This document shows, one piece after another, positions 15,955-24,278 of a DNA stretch of 39,538 nt; positions within the stretch are counted from its first letter, which is position 1; each line of letters starts with the position of its first letter. Made by a program: the position numbers and the translations under genes. Under the pieces are notes generated by a model that did not search any database, had not been told where the DNA came from, and saw nothing but the letters and a program-made list of their open reading frames with translations. Source of the DNA: Bifidobacteriaceae bacterium (lineage in GTDB: Bacteria > Actinomycetota > Actinomycetes > Actinomycetales > WQXJ01); NCBI GenBank assembly GCA_031278655.1, contig JAITJZ010000017.1, positions 1 to 39,538 of the forward strand. Reading direction: 5' to 3'.

Positions 15955-15993
15955 GCCGGGGCGGCGGACATGAATCTGGCCGTCCGCCCCGGC
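15955..15993 (+). other. Stem-loop after binding-protein gene
   Basis: The arms GCCGGGGCGGCGGAC and GTCCGCCCCGGC pair with a 3-nt bulge around a 12-nt loop, 22 bp after the stop codon. There is no U-run, so it is more likely an mRNA-stabilising or partially terminating hairpin than a full terminator. Confidence 0.55.
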
Positions 15994-16015
15994 CCCCGAC
16001 GCCATACTTGGAGCC

Positions 16016-16036
16016 CCGGCCCGCTTCCCGGGCCGG
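16016..16036 (+). other. Second stem-loop before the permease genes
   Basis: CCGGCCCG and CGGGCCGG form a perfect 8-bp stem around CTTCC, 25 bp before the permease start. With the preceding hairpin it separates the receptor gene from the permease genes. Confidence 0.5.
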
Positions 16037-16061
16037 TCAACAAGCCAGTTAGGAGCCATCG

Positions 16062-17003
16062 TTGCCAGCGCTAGCGACAGTTGGGGGCGCCGCCGGAGCC
16101 GCAGGATCAGCCCGGCGGCGCCGGCCGCTCTCCCGGCGGCGCCACGCCTGGGTCTTCCTCGCGCCGTCGGCCGTGATTCTGGCCGTGTTCGTGTTTGTGC
16201 CGCTGGTGTCGTCGTTCGTGCTGTCAGGTCTGGCCATCGACGTCTTCATGAACGACGTCAGCTTCGCCGGACTCGACAATTTCCGGCGCTTGGTCGGAGA
16301 CCAGAGGGTTTGGGGGGCGACTCTCAACACGCTTTACTTCGCGGCTTTGGCGGTGCCGGCCCAGATGGTCTTGGCGCTGGCGATGGCTTCGATGGTCTCA
16401 CGCAACAACCGCTGGTGCAGACTCCTGCGGTCCGTCTACTACATCCCGTTCGTCTGCTCCATGACGGCCATTTCGATTGTGTGGTCGATTCTGCTCGACC
16501 CGAATATGGGCGCCTTGTCGTATTTGACTCGCCAGCTCGGGCTGGGGGCCATCGGGTTTCTCAAAGACCCGGCCTTGGCCATGCCCACGGTGGTCGCGAT
16601 AACCACGTGGAAAGGCTTCGGTTACATAGTCACTCTGCTCAGCGCGGCGATCCTGAACGTGCCCGCCTCGCTCGACGAGGCGGCCCAACTCGACGGCGCC
16701 GGGCCGATTCGCCGATTCGTCCAGATCACGGTGCCCGTGATCTGGCCGACAATCGTGTTCTGCGTCGTCACCACCACCATTGTCAGCTTGCAAGTGTTCG
16801 ACCAGGTCTACATCATGACCAAAGGCGGTCCGCACGGCAGCACGGAGACGCTGGTGGCCTACATCTACAACCGCGGCTTCCAAACAGCCCCGTATGACCT
16901 CGGCTACGCCTCGTCCATCGCGGTTTATCTGTTCGCCATCATCGCCGTCATCACGTTCGTGTTGCGGCGTTTCGTCCTGCGCCGAGGGGAGGACGAGGTC
17001 TGA
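16062..17003 (+). CDS. Carbohydrate ABC transporter permease (MalF type)
   Basis: A 313-residue membrane protein with a basic N-terminus (ARRRRPLSRRRHAWVF) and six predicted membrane segments. First loop: GLAIDVFMNDVSFAGLDNF. EAA loop: LDEAAQLDGAGPIRRFVQI. The start is TTG at 16062, supported by AGGAG 6 nt upstream. It works with the receptor at 14650 and the second permease, whose ATG overlaps its stop codon by one base (TGATG). Confidence 0.92.
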   Translation: MPALATVGGAAGAAGSARRRRPLSRRRHAWVFLAPSAVILAVFVFVPLVSSFVLSGLAIDVFMNDVSFAGLDNFRRLVGDQRVWGATLNTLYFAALAVPAQMVLALAMASMVSRNNRWCRLLRSVYYIPFVCSMTAISIVWSILLDPNMGALSYLTRQLGLGAIGFLKDPALAMPTVVAITTWKGFGYIVTLLSAAILNVPASLDEAAQLDGAGPIRRFVQITVPVIWPTIVFCVVTTTIVSLQVFDQVYIMTKGGPHGSTETLVAYIYNRGFQTAPYDLGYASSIAVYLFAIIAVITFVLRRFVLRRGEDEV

Positions 17004-17836
17004 TGGGCGGACGCAAGACCATCACGCCCGGAGGGGTTGTGGCCATCGTGATCAGCGCGTTGGTCATGCTGGCTGTTCTGGCGCCGCTGCTGTGGCTCTT
17101 TGTCTCGTCGTTCAAGTCTGACAAGGAGGTGATAGCGTACCCGCCCACGTTGCTGCCCCAAGACTGGACGCTCGACCAGTTCGAGGCGGTGAACCACTCG
17201 CTGCCAATCGCCAAGATGTTCCGCAATTCGCTGATCTTCGCGGGCGGCGTCACGGTCATCTCCCTGCTGCTGGACTCGATGGCCGGCTACGCCTTCGCGC
17301 GACTCGATTTCAAGCATAAGAAACTCTGGTTCGCGGTGGTCTTGCTAACCATGATGGTTCCGTTCCAAATCCTCATGACTCCGCTGTACATCGAGGAGCA
17401 CTACATGGGGCTGCTCGACACCTTTGTCGGGTTGATCCTGCCGCGCGCCACCTCGGCTTACGGCATCTACATGATGCGGTCGTTCTTCGTGCGCCTTCCC
17501 GTCAGCCTGGAGGAGTCCGGCCGCCTCGATGGCCTGAGCGAGTTCGGCATATTCCGGCGCATCATGCTGCCGCAATGCCTTCCCGCACTCGTCGCGCTCG
17601 GAGTCTTCCACTTCATGAACAACTGGAACGACCTTCTGTACCCGCTTATGTTGACCAGTTCAACTGAAATGCGGACATTCTCGGCCGGGCTGGCGATGCT
17701 GGTCGGAAACAAGGTGATCAAGTTCGGCCCCACCCTGGCGGCCACGCTGATCTCAATTCTGCCGGTCTTGGTTCTGTACATGTTCGGGCAGCGATACTTC
17801 CGCGAAGGCATCGCATCAACAGGAATGAAGGAGTAA
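17003..17836 (+). CDS. Carbohydrate ABC transporter permease (MalG type)
   Basis: A 277-residue permease, second half of the importer. Visible family features: an N-terminal helix followed by LLWLFVSSFKSDKEV, AGYAFARLDFKHKKLWF, and the EAA loop LEESGRLDGLSEFGIFRRIMLP, in which the canonical EAA has become EES. The C-terminus FGQRYFREGIASTGMKE is typical. The gene ends 6 bp before the first GH51 gene, whose ribosome site (AAGGAG) lies inside its 3' end, so the two are surely co-transcribed. Confidence 0.93.
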   Translation: MGGRKTITPGGVVAIVISALVMLAVLAPLLWLFVSSFKSDKEVIAYPPTLLPQDWTLDQFEAVNHSLPIAKMFRNSLIFAGGVTVISLLLDSMAGYAFARLDFKHKKLWFAVVLLTMMVPFQILMTPLYIEEHYMGLLDTFVGLILPRATSAYGIYMMRSFFVRLPVSLEESGRLDGLSEFGIFRRIMLPQCLPALVALGVFHFMNNWNDLLYPLMLTSSTEMRTFSAGLAMLVGNKVIKFGPTLAATLISILPVLVLYMFGQRYFREGIASTGMKE

Positions 17837-17842
17837 GCGATT

Positions 17843-19366
17843 ATGCAGACTGCTGGCACCGCCGGGGCCGCAACGACCCGCCTGGTGGCCCATTCGGGCT
17901 GCGCCTATGGCCGGATCGACCGGCGCTTGTTCGGCTCGTTTGTCGAGCACATGGGTCGCGTGGTCTATGGAGGCGTCTACGAGCCGGGCCACCCCGAGGC
18001 GGACCAGGCCGGGCGGCGGACGGACGTGCTGAGGCTGGTCCGGGAGCTGGGGGTGACATGCGTGCGCTACCCCGGCGGCAACTTTGTCTCCGGACTCGAT
18101 TGGCGAGACCTCGTCGGTCCCGTCCAAGACCGGCCGCGACGGCTCGACCTGGCCTGGCGCGCCGTTGAGACGCACGAGTTCGGCTTGCCTGAATTCATGG
18201 CCTGGGCTCAGGCGGCCCAAGCGGAACCCATCCTGGCTGTCAACCTCGGCACAGGCGGCATCGCCGAAGCCGCCGCCATGGTCGAGTATTGCAACTTCCC
18301 CGGCGGCACCCGCGAATCTGATCTGCGACGGCGGCACGGCCAGGACCGGCCGTACGGCGTCAAGACCTGGTGCCTGGGCAACGAGATGGACGGTGATTGG
18401 CAGCTCGGCGCCAAAGGCGCCGACGAGTACGGCCGGCTCGCGGCCGAGTCCGCCAAGGCCATGCGTCGGGTTGACGACAGCATCGAACTGGCCGTCTGCG
18501 GAAGCTCCAAATCGGACCAGCCCAGTTTCCCGGAGTGGGACCTCGAGGTGCTGCGTCACGCCTACCCCTATGTCGACTACCTCGCCGCGCACCAGTACTA
18601 CGGCGGCCAAGACCTTGGGACGGGCGGGTTCCTGGCCCAAGCCCAGGACTTCGACCGGTACCTCGGCGCCCTCGAGGCCGTCTGCGACGTGGCCAAAGCC
18701 GCTCATCGATCCCGCAAGACGTTGGCGATCAGCGTCGACGAGTGGGGCGTCTGGAACTTCGCTGAGACCGGCCCGGAGCCCGACCAGTGGCAGGTCGGTC
18801 CGCGCCTGTCTGAGCAGATTTACACCCTCCAGGACGCGTTGCTTTTCGCCTCGATGATGCTGGTCATGGCGCGTCACTCGAGCCGGGTCCGTATGGCGTG
18901 TCAGTCGTTGTTGACGAACATATCGGCCTGCATCATGACCGAGCCTGGCGGGGAGGCCTGGGTCCAGCCCATATACCACCCGTTCCAGGCTCTCGCCGCC
19001 TGGGCTGGGGCAGACGTGCTGCGGCCCACGTGGGAGGGGCCGCATTTCGACGCGGCCGGCGAGACTGGCGTTCCGGTGGTCGACGCGCTGGTCACGCGCC
19101 GCGGCGACATCGGGCGTTTGGGCGTCTTCGCGGTCAACCGCGACGCCGACGCCGACCGCCCGCTGGAGTTCGCCCTCGCCGGTTCGCCCGGTCTGAGGGT
19201 GGTTGGGCACACAGTTATGACCGCCGATGACGCGCTGGCGACCGGCCGGGACCAACCTAGTCGGTTCGTCCCCAGGGAGTCGGACGAATCCCGCGTGTCA
19301 GGCGGCACACTGGCGGCCTCGCTGCCGCCGCTGTCCTGGACCGTCATCACCCTGGAGCAAGAGTAG
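17843..19366 (+). CDS. Intracellular alpha-L-arabinofuranosidase, GH51 (copy 1)
   Basis: A 507-residue family GH51 enzyme that releases terminal alpha-L-arabinofuranose from arabino-oligosaccharides by a retaining mechanism. Motifs: GSFVEHMGRVVYGG, VRYPGGNFVSG, the acid/base Glu181 in CLGNEMDGDWQLG, and the nucleophile Glu300 in SVDEWGVWNF; the C-terminal part is the usual beta-sandwich. Length is normal and no signal peptide is present, so it acts on imported sugar. It follows the permease gene by 6 bp and is followed 12 bp later by a paralogue. Confidence 0.95.
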   Translation: MQTAGTAGAATTRLVAHSGCAYGRIDRRLFGSFVEHMGRVVYGGVYEPGHPEADQAGRRTDVLRLVRELGVTCVRYPGGNFVSGLDWRDLVGPVQDRPRRLDLAWRAVETHEFGLPEFMAWAQAAQAEPILAVNLGTGGIAEAAAMVEYCNFPGGTRESDLRRRHGQDRPYGVKTWCLGNEMDGDWQLGAKGADEYGRLAAESAKAMRRVDDSIELAVCGSSKSDQPSFPEWDLEVLRHAYPYVDYLAAHQYYGGQDLGTGGFLAQAQDFDRYLGALEAVCDVAKAAHRSRKTLAISVDEWGVWNFAETGPEPDQWQVGPRLSEQIYTLQDALLFASMMLVMARHSSRVRMACQSLLTNISACIMTEPGGEAWVQPIYHPFQALAAWAGADVLRPTWEGPHFDAAGETGVPVVDALVTRRGDIGRLGVFAVNRDADADRPLEFALAGSPGLRVVGHTVMTADDALATGRDQPSRFVPRESDESRVSGGTLAASLPPLSWTVITLEQE

Positions 19367-19378
19367 AAAGGTGTCGTC

Positions 19379-20866
19379 GTGATCCACGCGACCGTGAAGG
19401 CCGACCGGGCTTTCGCCATCGGCCGGACCGATCCCCGTTTGTTCTCATCCTTTGTCGAGCATCTGGGGCGTGCCGTGTACACCGGCATTTACGAGCCCGG
19501 CCATCCCTCGGCCGACGCCTCGGGCTTCCGCGCCGACGTCATCGAGTTGGTGCGGGACCTGGGCATCTCCCACGTGCGCTACCCGGGCGGAAACTTCCTG
19601 TCCAGTTACGACTGGTGGGATGGGGTTGGGCCGCGCGAGGCGCGCCCCACCCGTCTCGACCTGGCGTGGCACTCGATCGAGTCCAACCGCTTCGGCTGGG
19701 GCGAGTTCGCCGCTTGGTCGAAGGCGGCCGGAACCGAGATTATGGGGGCGGTCAACCTTGGCACAGGAACCCCGAAGCAGGCCGGCGAACTGCTGGAGTA
19801 CACCAATTTCCGTGGCGGCACGGAATTGTCCGACCGGCGTGTGGCGCACGGTCACCGCGAGCCGTGGAACGTGCGCCTGTGGTGCCTGGGCAACGAGATG
19901 GACGGCGAGTGGCAGCTTGGACGAGCGACCGCCCGCGAGTACGGGGCCAAAGCCCGCGAGGCCGCCAAGATCATGCGCCGGGTCGATCCGTCGATTGAAT
20001 TGGTCGCGTGCGGGAGTTCGACCGCGCTCCAGCCGACCTTCCCTGAGTGGGACCGCGTGGTGCTGGAGGAGACATACGAGCAAGTCGACTACCTGTCGCT
20101 GCACCGCTATTACGAGCACGAGGGATCCGATCTGGATTTCCTAGCTTCCTTCGTCGACATGGACCGGTTCATCGGGACCCTGGCCGCCACCGCCGATTAC
20201 GTGCGTGCCCTCAAGCGTTGTGGCAAGCGCGTCGACCTGTCGTTCGACGAGTGGAACGTCTGGTATCAGACCCGTCAGAGCCCGCATCCGTGGCAGGAGG
20301 CGCCCGCCCTGCTGGAAGACGAGTACACGCTGCTCGACGCGCTGGTGTTAGCGGGCCTTGGCATGACCCTCATCAATCGGGCTGATCGCGTGAGGATCGC
20401 CTGCCTGGCGCAGTTGGTCAATGTCATCGCCCCGATCCGCACCCAGGCGGGCGGGCCCGCGATCAGGCAGTCCATCTATCACCCGTTCCGCAGCCTGTCC
20501 CGCCATGGGCGCGGCTTGGTCCTCGCGGCGGCGGTTGACACGCCCACCCTCGAGACCAAGTACGGCGACGCGCCGGCGGTGCACACAGGCGTTGTGCTCG
20601 GTTCTGAGGGTCTGGCGCTGACCGTTTTCTGTCTCAACATCTCCGCCGAGGCCGCCCGCGTGGAGATCGATTTGCGGGGCGTTGGATCGGCCCGGTTGTT
20701 TGAGCACACCGTCCTCGACGGACCGCAGTTACAGGCGGCCAACACCTTCGCCAGGCCGAACGCGGTCAGCCTGCGCCGCGTCAAGGCTTCCGGCGGTCCG
20801 GCCACAAGCCACAGCCTTGAACTGCCGCCGCGTTCATTCCACACGTTGCGGTTCGAGTTGGCCTGA
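19379..20866 (+). CDS. Intracellular alpha-L-arabinofuranosidase, GH51 (copy 2)
   Basis: A 495-residue GH51 paralogue of the preceding gene, sharing its full layout: SSFVEHLGRAVYTG, VRYPGGNFLSSYDWW, acid/base Glu173 in CLGNEMDGEWQLG and nucleophile Glu291 in LSFDEWNVWYQT. Over the N-terminal half the two proteins look roughly half identical, so the duplication is old and the pair may differ in linkage or chain-length preference. The start is GTG at 19379 with AAAGGTG upstream. It is the last gene of the operon; a strong stem-loop follows 32 bp after the stop. Confidence 0.95.
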   Translation: MIHATVKADRAFAIGRTDPRLFSSFVEHLGRAVYTGIYEPGHPSADASGFRADVIELVRDLGISHVRYPGGNFLSSYDWWDGVGPREARPTRLDLAWHSIESNRFGWGEFAAWSKAAGTEIMGAVNLGTGTPKQAGELLEYTNFRGGTELSDRRVAHGHREPWNVRLWCLGNEMDGEWQLGRATAREYGAKAREAAKIMRRVDPSIELVACGSSTALQPTFPEWDRVVLEETYEQVDYLSLHRYYEHEGSDLDFLASFVDMDRFIGTLAATADYVRALKRCGKRVDLSFDEWNVWYQTRQSPHPWQEAPALLEDEYTLLDALVLAGLGMTLINRADRVRIACLAQLVNVIAPIRTQAGGPAIRQSIYHPFRSLSRHGRGLVLAAAVDTPTLETKYGDAPAVHTGVVLGSEGLALTVFCLNISAEAARVEIDLRGVGSARLFEHTVLDGPQLQAANTFARPNAVSLRRVKASGGPATSHSLELPPRSFHTLRFELA

Positions 20867-20898
20867 CCTGTCAGCGGACTGGTGGGCTCCGAACACCC

Positions 20899-20920
20899 GG
20901 AGCGGGCGTTCGCCCGCTCC
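20899..20920 (+). terminator. Terminator-like hairpin after the arabinofuranosidase operon
   Basis: GGAGCGGGCG-TT-CGCCCGCTCC is a perfect inverted repeat (about 9 bp of stem with a 4-nt loop), 32 bp after the last GH51 gene. The tail TAATTCG is only weakly T-rich, as is common in high-GC bacteria. Confidence 0.65.
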
Positions 20921-20961
20921 TAATTCGTAGCGCCGACCCCGGAACGGTTTTCCTCAAGTGA

Positions 20962-20981
20962 TAAGATTTAGCTTAAGCTAA
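20962..20981 (+). promoter_or_regulatory. Putative -10 box and perfect 14-bp palindromic operator
   Basis: TAAGAT (20962-20967) is a possible -10 box, with no good -35. It abuts TTAGCTTAAGCTAA (20968-20981), a perfect 14-bp palindrome, 59 bp before the chosen start of the ArsR-like gene. The same geometry and 12 of 14 bases recur before the arabinofuranosidase operon, suggesting autoregulation and control of that operon by this regulator. Confidence 0.65.
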
Positions 20982-21040
20982 CACTTTAGCGGGTGCGCCC
21001 TGCTCGCGTCCCGCTCGACATGAGGAAGGTTTCGCCACCG

Positions 21041-21970
21041 ATGAGGGAATTCGTCACCTCCGATGACGTCGTGACGTTTTGCCGGGCGCTGGGGTCAAGG
21101 TTGCGCCTAGACCTGCTGCGGAGAATCGCCGTCGACGCTGGCGTCAGTCTTGGAGAATTGGCCGAGGAGTTTGGCGTCAGTCGCGGCGCGATCACGCAGA
21201 ACATGCGCGTTCTGGTTGATGCCGACCTGGTCGAGTTGCGCGCTGAGGCCGGCAAGCGCGGCACGCTGAAGCGTTGCTTCCTCAGGGAGGACGCCTTCCA
21301 CATCGCGCTGAACGGACACCTCGACTCGACCACCATGTACATGGAGGAGATTCCGATTGGCCAATTCGGAAGCTATCGCGCCCTGCCCACCTGCGGGATC
21401 GCCACCCCTGACCATCTCATCGGGGTGCAGGACGACCCTCGCTATTTCGACTCGCCGGAACGCACCAGGGCTGGGATCGTCTGGCTGACCGAGGGCCACC
21501 TCAGTTATCGGTTGCCCAACTACCTCGAGCTGGGCCAGCGGCCGATCGAAATCCAGCTGTCCTTCGAGATCTCATCGGAGGCGCCGGGGATAGCTGAGAC
21601 CTGGCCCAGCGACATCCATTTCTTCTTCAACGAGACGGCGATTGGGACTTGGACCAGCCCAGGCGATTTCGGCGAGGTCCGCGGGACGTACACGCCCGAG
21701 TGGTGGTACCCCAACTGGAACCAGTACGGCCTCCTCAAACTGCTGTCCATCAATCGGCGCGGAACTTACATCGACGGTGGCCTCATCTCCGACGTGACAC
21801 TCGACGACTTAGACCTCGACGCCAGCAGTGACATGGTGGTGCGTTTCGCGGTGGGGCCTGACGGAGCGGTCGGCGGCATGACTCTCTTTGGCCGCGGCTT
21901 TGGGAACTACAACCAGGACATCAAGTTTCGCTTGGTCTTCGCTCCGGCGGCGCCGGCTTCAGGCCGCTGA
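21041..21970 (+). CDS. ArsR-like winged-helix regulator with large C-terminal domain
   Basis: A 309-residue protein. Residues ~5-85 are an ArsR-type winged helix: LGSRLRLDLLRRI, the recognition segment SLGELAEEFGVSRGAITQN, then VDADLVELRAEAGKRG. ArsR repressors are usually near 100 residues; here ~220 further residues form a strand-rich domain with LPTCGIATPDHLIGVQDDPRYF, DIHFFFNETAIGTWTSPGDFGEVRG and PEWWYPNWNQYG, which may bind a sugar. No metal-site cysteine cluster is evident. The start at 21041 is chosen for AGGAAGG upstream; the frame is open back to a GTG at 20993. Position and shared operator suggest it regulates the arabinofuranosidase operon. Its 3' end overlaps the convergent IclR gene by 12 bp. 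Confidence 0.8.
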   Translation: MREFVTSDDVVTFCRALGSRLRLDLLRRIAVDAGVSLGELAEEFGVSRGAITQNMRVLVDADLVELRAEAGKRGTLKRCFLREDAFHIALNGHLDSTTMYMEEIPIGQFGSYRALPTCGIATPDHLIGVQDDPRYFDSPERTRAGIVWLTEGHLSYRLPNYLELGQRPIEIQLSFEISSEAPGIAETWPSDIHFFFNETAIGTWTSPGDFGEVRGTYTPEWWYPNWNQYGLLKLLSINRRGTYIDGGLISDVTLDDLDLDASSDMVVRFAVGPDGAVGGMTLFGRGFGNYNQDIKFRLVFAPAAPASGR

Positions 21971-22744
21971 CTCAGGGGTGCCCGCCGGACGGTGCGCGCC
22001 CGCGGCGGTGGCGCGGGACTCGCGGGTTTCTTCTGCCCGGAGCAGGATCTCGGTCAGGCGGTTGGCGGCCGCGACCACGGCGGCGGCGTGGACGCGGCCG
22101 GGCTGGCGCGAGATGCGTTCGACAGGGCCGGACACGGAGACGGCCGCGACCACGCGGCCGTTTGGCCCGCGCACCGGCGCTGAGACCGAGGCGGCGCCGG
22201 CCTCGCGCTCGGCCACCGACTGCGCCCAGCCGTGGCGGCGGACCGCCGCCAGCATGGTGGCGGTGAACTGGGCCTCGACCAGCCCGCGATGGAGCCGATC
22301 AGGCTCCTCCCAGGCCAGCAGCACCTGCGCGGCCGAGCCGGCGTTCATCGACAGCACCGCCCCCACCGGAATGGAGTCGCGCAGGCCCATGGGGCGCTCG
22401 GCGGCGGCGACGCAGACCCGTTGGTCGCCCTGGCGGCGGAAAAGCTGCGCCGACTCGCCGGAGTGGTCGCGCAAGGCGGACAAGACCGGCTGGGCGGAGA
22501 CCAGCAACACATCCTCGCCGGCGGCGGCGGCGAGCTCGTTCAGGCGGCGGCCGAGCACGAATCGGCCTTGCATGTCGCGGTCGACCATCCGGTGATGCTC
22601 AAGGGCCACGGCCAGGCGGTGAACGGTTGGCCGCGCCAGCCCGGTGATGTGCACCAATTGGGCCAAAGTGGCTGGTCCGGACTCCAGAGCGTTGAGCACC
22701 GAGGCGGCCTTGTCGAGCACCCCGACTCCGCTAGTATTGTCCAT
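21959..22744 (-). CDS. IclR-family regulator divergent from leuCD (LtbR/NdgR type)
   Basis: A 261-residue IclR-family protein: an N-terminal winged helix (VLDKAASVLNALES; ATLAQLVHITGLARPTVHRLAVALEHH) and a C-terminal effector domain (GRFVLGRRLNELAAAA; SIPVGAVLSMNAGSAAQVLLAW; GAASVSAPVRGPNGRVVAAVSVSGP). In Actinobacteria the IclR gene divergent from leuC is the leucine/amino-acid regulator called LtbR in Corynebacterium and NdgR in Streptomyces; orthology here is inferred from position and family. The ATG at 22744 has no ribosome site and lies 6 nt after a possible -10, so the mRNA may be leaderless. Confidence 0.88.
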   Translation of the reverse strand: MDNTSGVGVLDKAASVLNALESGPATLAQLVHITGLARPTVHRLAVALEHHRMVDRDMQGRFVLGRRLNELAAAAGEDVLLVSAQPVLSALRDHSGESAQLFRRQGDQRVCVAAAERPMGLRDSIPVGAVLSMNAGSAAQVLLAWEEPDRLHRGLVEAQFTATMLAAVRRHGWAQSVAEREAGAASVSAPVRGPNGRVVAAVSVSGPVERISRQPGRVHAAAVVAAANRLTEILLRAEETRESRATAAGAHRPAGTPESAA

Positions 22745-22746
22745 GT

Positions 22747-22780
22747 CTTGATACTCGCATTCCAAACTGTGAGACGCAAG
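22747..22780. promoter_or_regulatory. Candidate IclR (LtbR/NdgR) operator between iclR and leuC
   Basis: A 34-bp imperfect dyad with arms CTTGnnnCTCrCA and TGyGAGnnnCAAG fills half of the 75-bp divergent spacer. On the minus strand TTGCGT, 17 bp, then GAGTAT could be the iclR promoter and lies within the dyad, so binding would repress iclR and could affect leuC. Confidence 0.6.
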
Positions 22781-22819
22781 TTCCCTTAACCCTTTGTCCA
22801 ACGGCTGCGGAGGAGCCTT

Positions 22820-24226
22820 ATGCCAACCGGCACAACCTTGGCGGAAAAGGTCTGGAACGCCCATGTGGTCCATCCCGGCCAAGACGGCGCGCCCGACCTG
22901 CTTTACATAGACCTGCACATGGTCCACGAGGTCACATCGCCGCAGGCGTTCGAGGGCCTGCGCCTGACCGGCCGGCGCCCGCGCCGGCCCGACTTGACCA
23001 TCGCCACCGAGGACCACAACACCCCGACCTTGAACATCGACCTGCCGATCGCCGACCCGACCTCGCGCCTGCAGATCGACACGCTCCGCAACAACGCCCG
23101 CGAGTTCGGCATCCGCCTGCATTCCCTGGGCGACGCCGACCAAGGCATTGTCCACGTGGTCGGCCCGCAACTGGGCTTGACCATGCCGGGGCTGACGGTG
23201 GTCTGCGGCGACTCGCACACATCGACCCACGGCGCCTTCGGGGCGCTCGCGTTCGGGATCGGCACCAGCGAGGTCGAACACGTCCTCGCCACCCAGACCC
23301 TGCCGCTGAAGCGGTTCAAGACCATGGCCGTCAACGTCCGCGGCCGCCTCCGGGACGCGGTCACCGCCAAGGATGTGATCCTGGCGGTCATCGCCAAGAT
23401 CGGCACCGGCGGCGGTCAAGGCTACGTGTTGGAGTATCGCGGACCCGCCATCGAGGCCCTGAGCATGGAGGGCCGCATGACGATCTGCAACATGTCGATC
23501 GAGGCGGGCGCCCGCGCCGGCATGGTGGCGCCGGACGAGGCCACCTTCGCCTACCTGAAGGGCCGCCCGCACGCGCCGGCCGGCCGCGATTGGGATGAGG
23601 CGGTGGCGTATTGGCGGACGCTCAAGACGGACGCCGATGCCGTCTTCGACACCGAGGTGGACATCGACGCTGACGCTCTGGAACCGTTTGTGACGTGGGG
23701 GACCAACCCCGGCCAGGGGCTGCCGCTGAGCGCGTCCGTGCCGGACCCGGATGAGGCCGCCAGCGACGAGGACCGCTTGGCGATCGCCAAGGCGCTGGAG
23801 TACATGGACCTGGCGCCGGGCACGCCCCTGAAACAGGTCAAAGTCGACACCGTCTTCTTGGGCTCGTGCACCAACGGCCGGATCGAGGACCTGCGCGCCG
23901 CCGCCGCCGTGGTGGGCGGGAGGGCCAAGGCCCAAGGCGTGCGCATGCTGGTGGTGCCGGGCTCCGCCCGCGTCCGCATCCAGGCCGAGAAGGAGGGCCT
24001 GGACAAGGTTTTCAAGGCCTTCGGCGCGGAGTGGCGGAACGCCGGCTGCTCGATGTGCCTGGGCATGAACCCGGACCAGTTGGCGCCCGGCGAGCGTTCG
24101 GCCTCGACCTCGAACCGGAATTTTGAGGGACGCCAGGGCAAGGGCGGCCGGACGCATTTGGTCAGCCCGCTGGTGGCGGCGGCCACCGCCATCCGGGGCA
24201 CCCTCAGTTCGCCGCTGGATTTGTAG
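22820..24226 (+). CDS. leuC: 3-isopropylmalate dehydratase large subunit
   Basis: A 468-residue LeuC, the catalytic subunit of isopropylmalate isomerase (2-isopropylmalate to 3-isopropylmalate, leucine synthesis). The [4Fe-4S] ligands are in place: Cys350 in GSCTNGR, and Cys410 and Cys413 in [14 protein letters not shown]. Other signatures: [30 protein letters not shown] and [14 protein letters not shown]. Length is normal. The ATG is preceded by GGAG. It is 52 bp upstream of leuD and divergent from an IclR gene, the standard actinobacterial arrangement. Confidence 0.98.
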   Translation: MPTGTTLAEKVWNAHVVHPGQDGAPDLLYIDLHMVHEVTSPQAFEGLRLTGRRPRRPDLTIATEDHNTPTLNIDLPIADPTSRLQIDTLRNNAREFGIRLHSLGDADQGIVHVVGPQLGLTMPGLTVVCGDSHTSTHGAFGALAFGIGTSEVEHVLATQTLPLKRFKTMAVNVRGRLRDAVTAKDVILAVIAKIGTGGGQGYVLEYRGPAIEALSMEGRMTICNMSIEAGARAGMVAPDEATFAYLKGRPHAPAGRDWDEAVAYWRTLKTDADAVFDTEVDIDADALEPFVTWGTNPGQGLPLSASVPDPDEAASDEDRLAIAKALEYMDLAPGTPLKQVKVDTVFLGSCTNGRIEDLRAAAAVVGGRAKAQGVRMLVVPGSARVRIQAEKEGLDKVFKAFGAEWRNAGCSMCLGMNPDQLAPGERSASTSNRNFEGRQGKGGRTHLVSPLVAAATAIRGTLSSPLDL

Positions 24227-24278
24227 GCGCCGGCGGGGCGCTGGAAGCTTGTAGGCACCGGAAGCAGGAGCGAATCGA

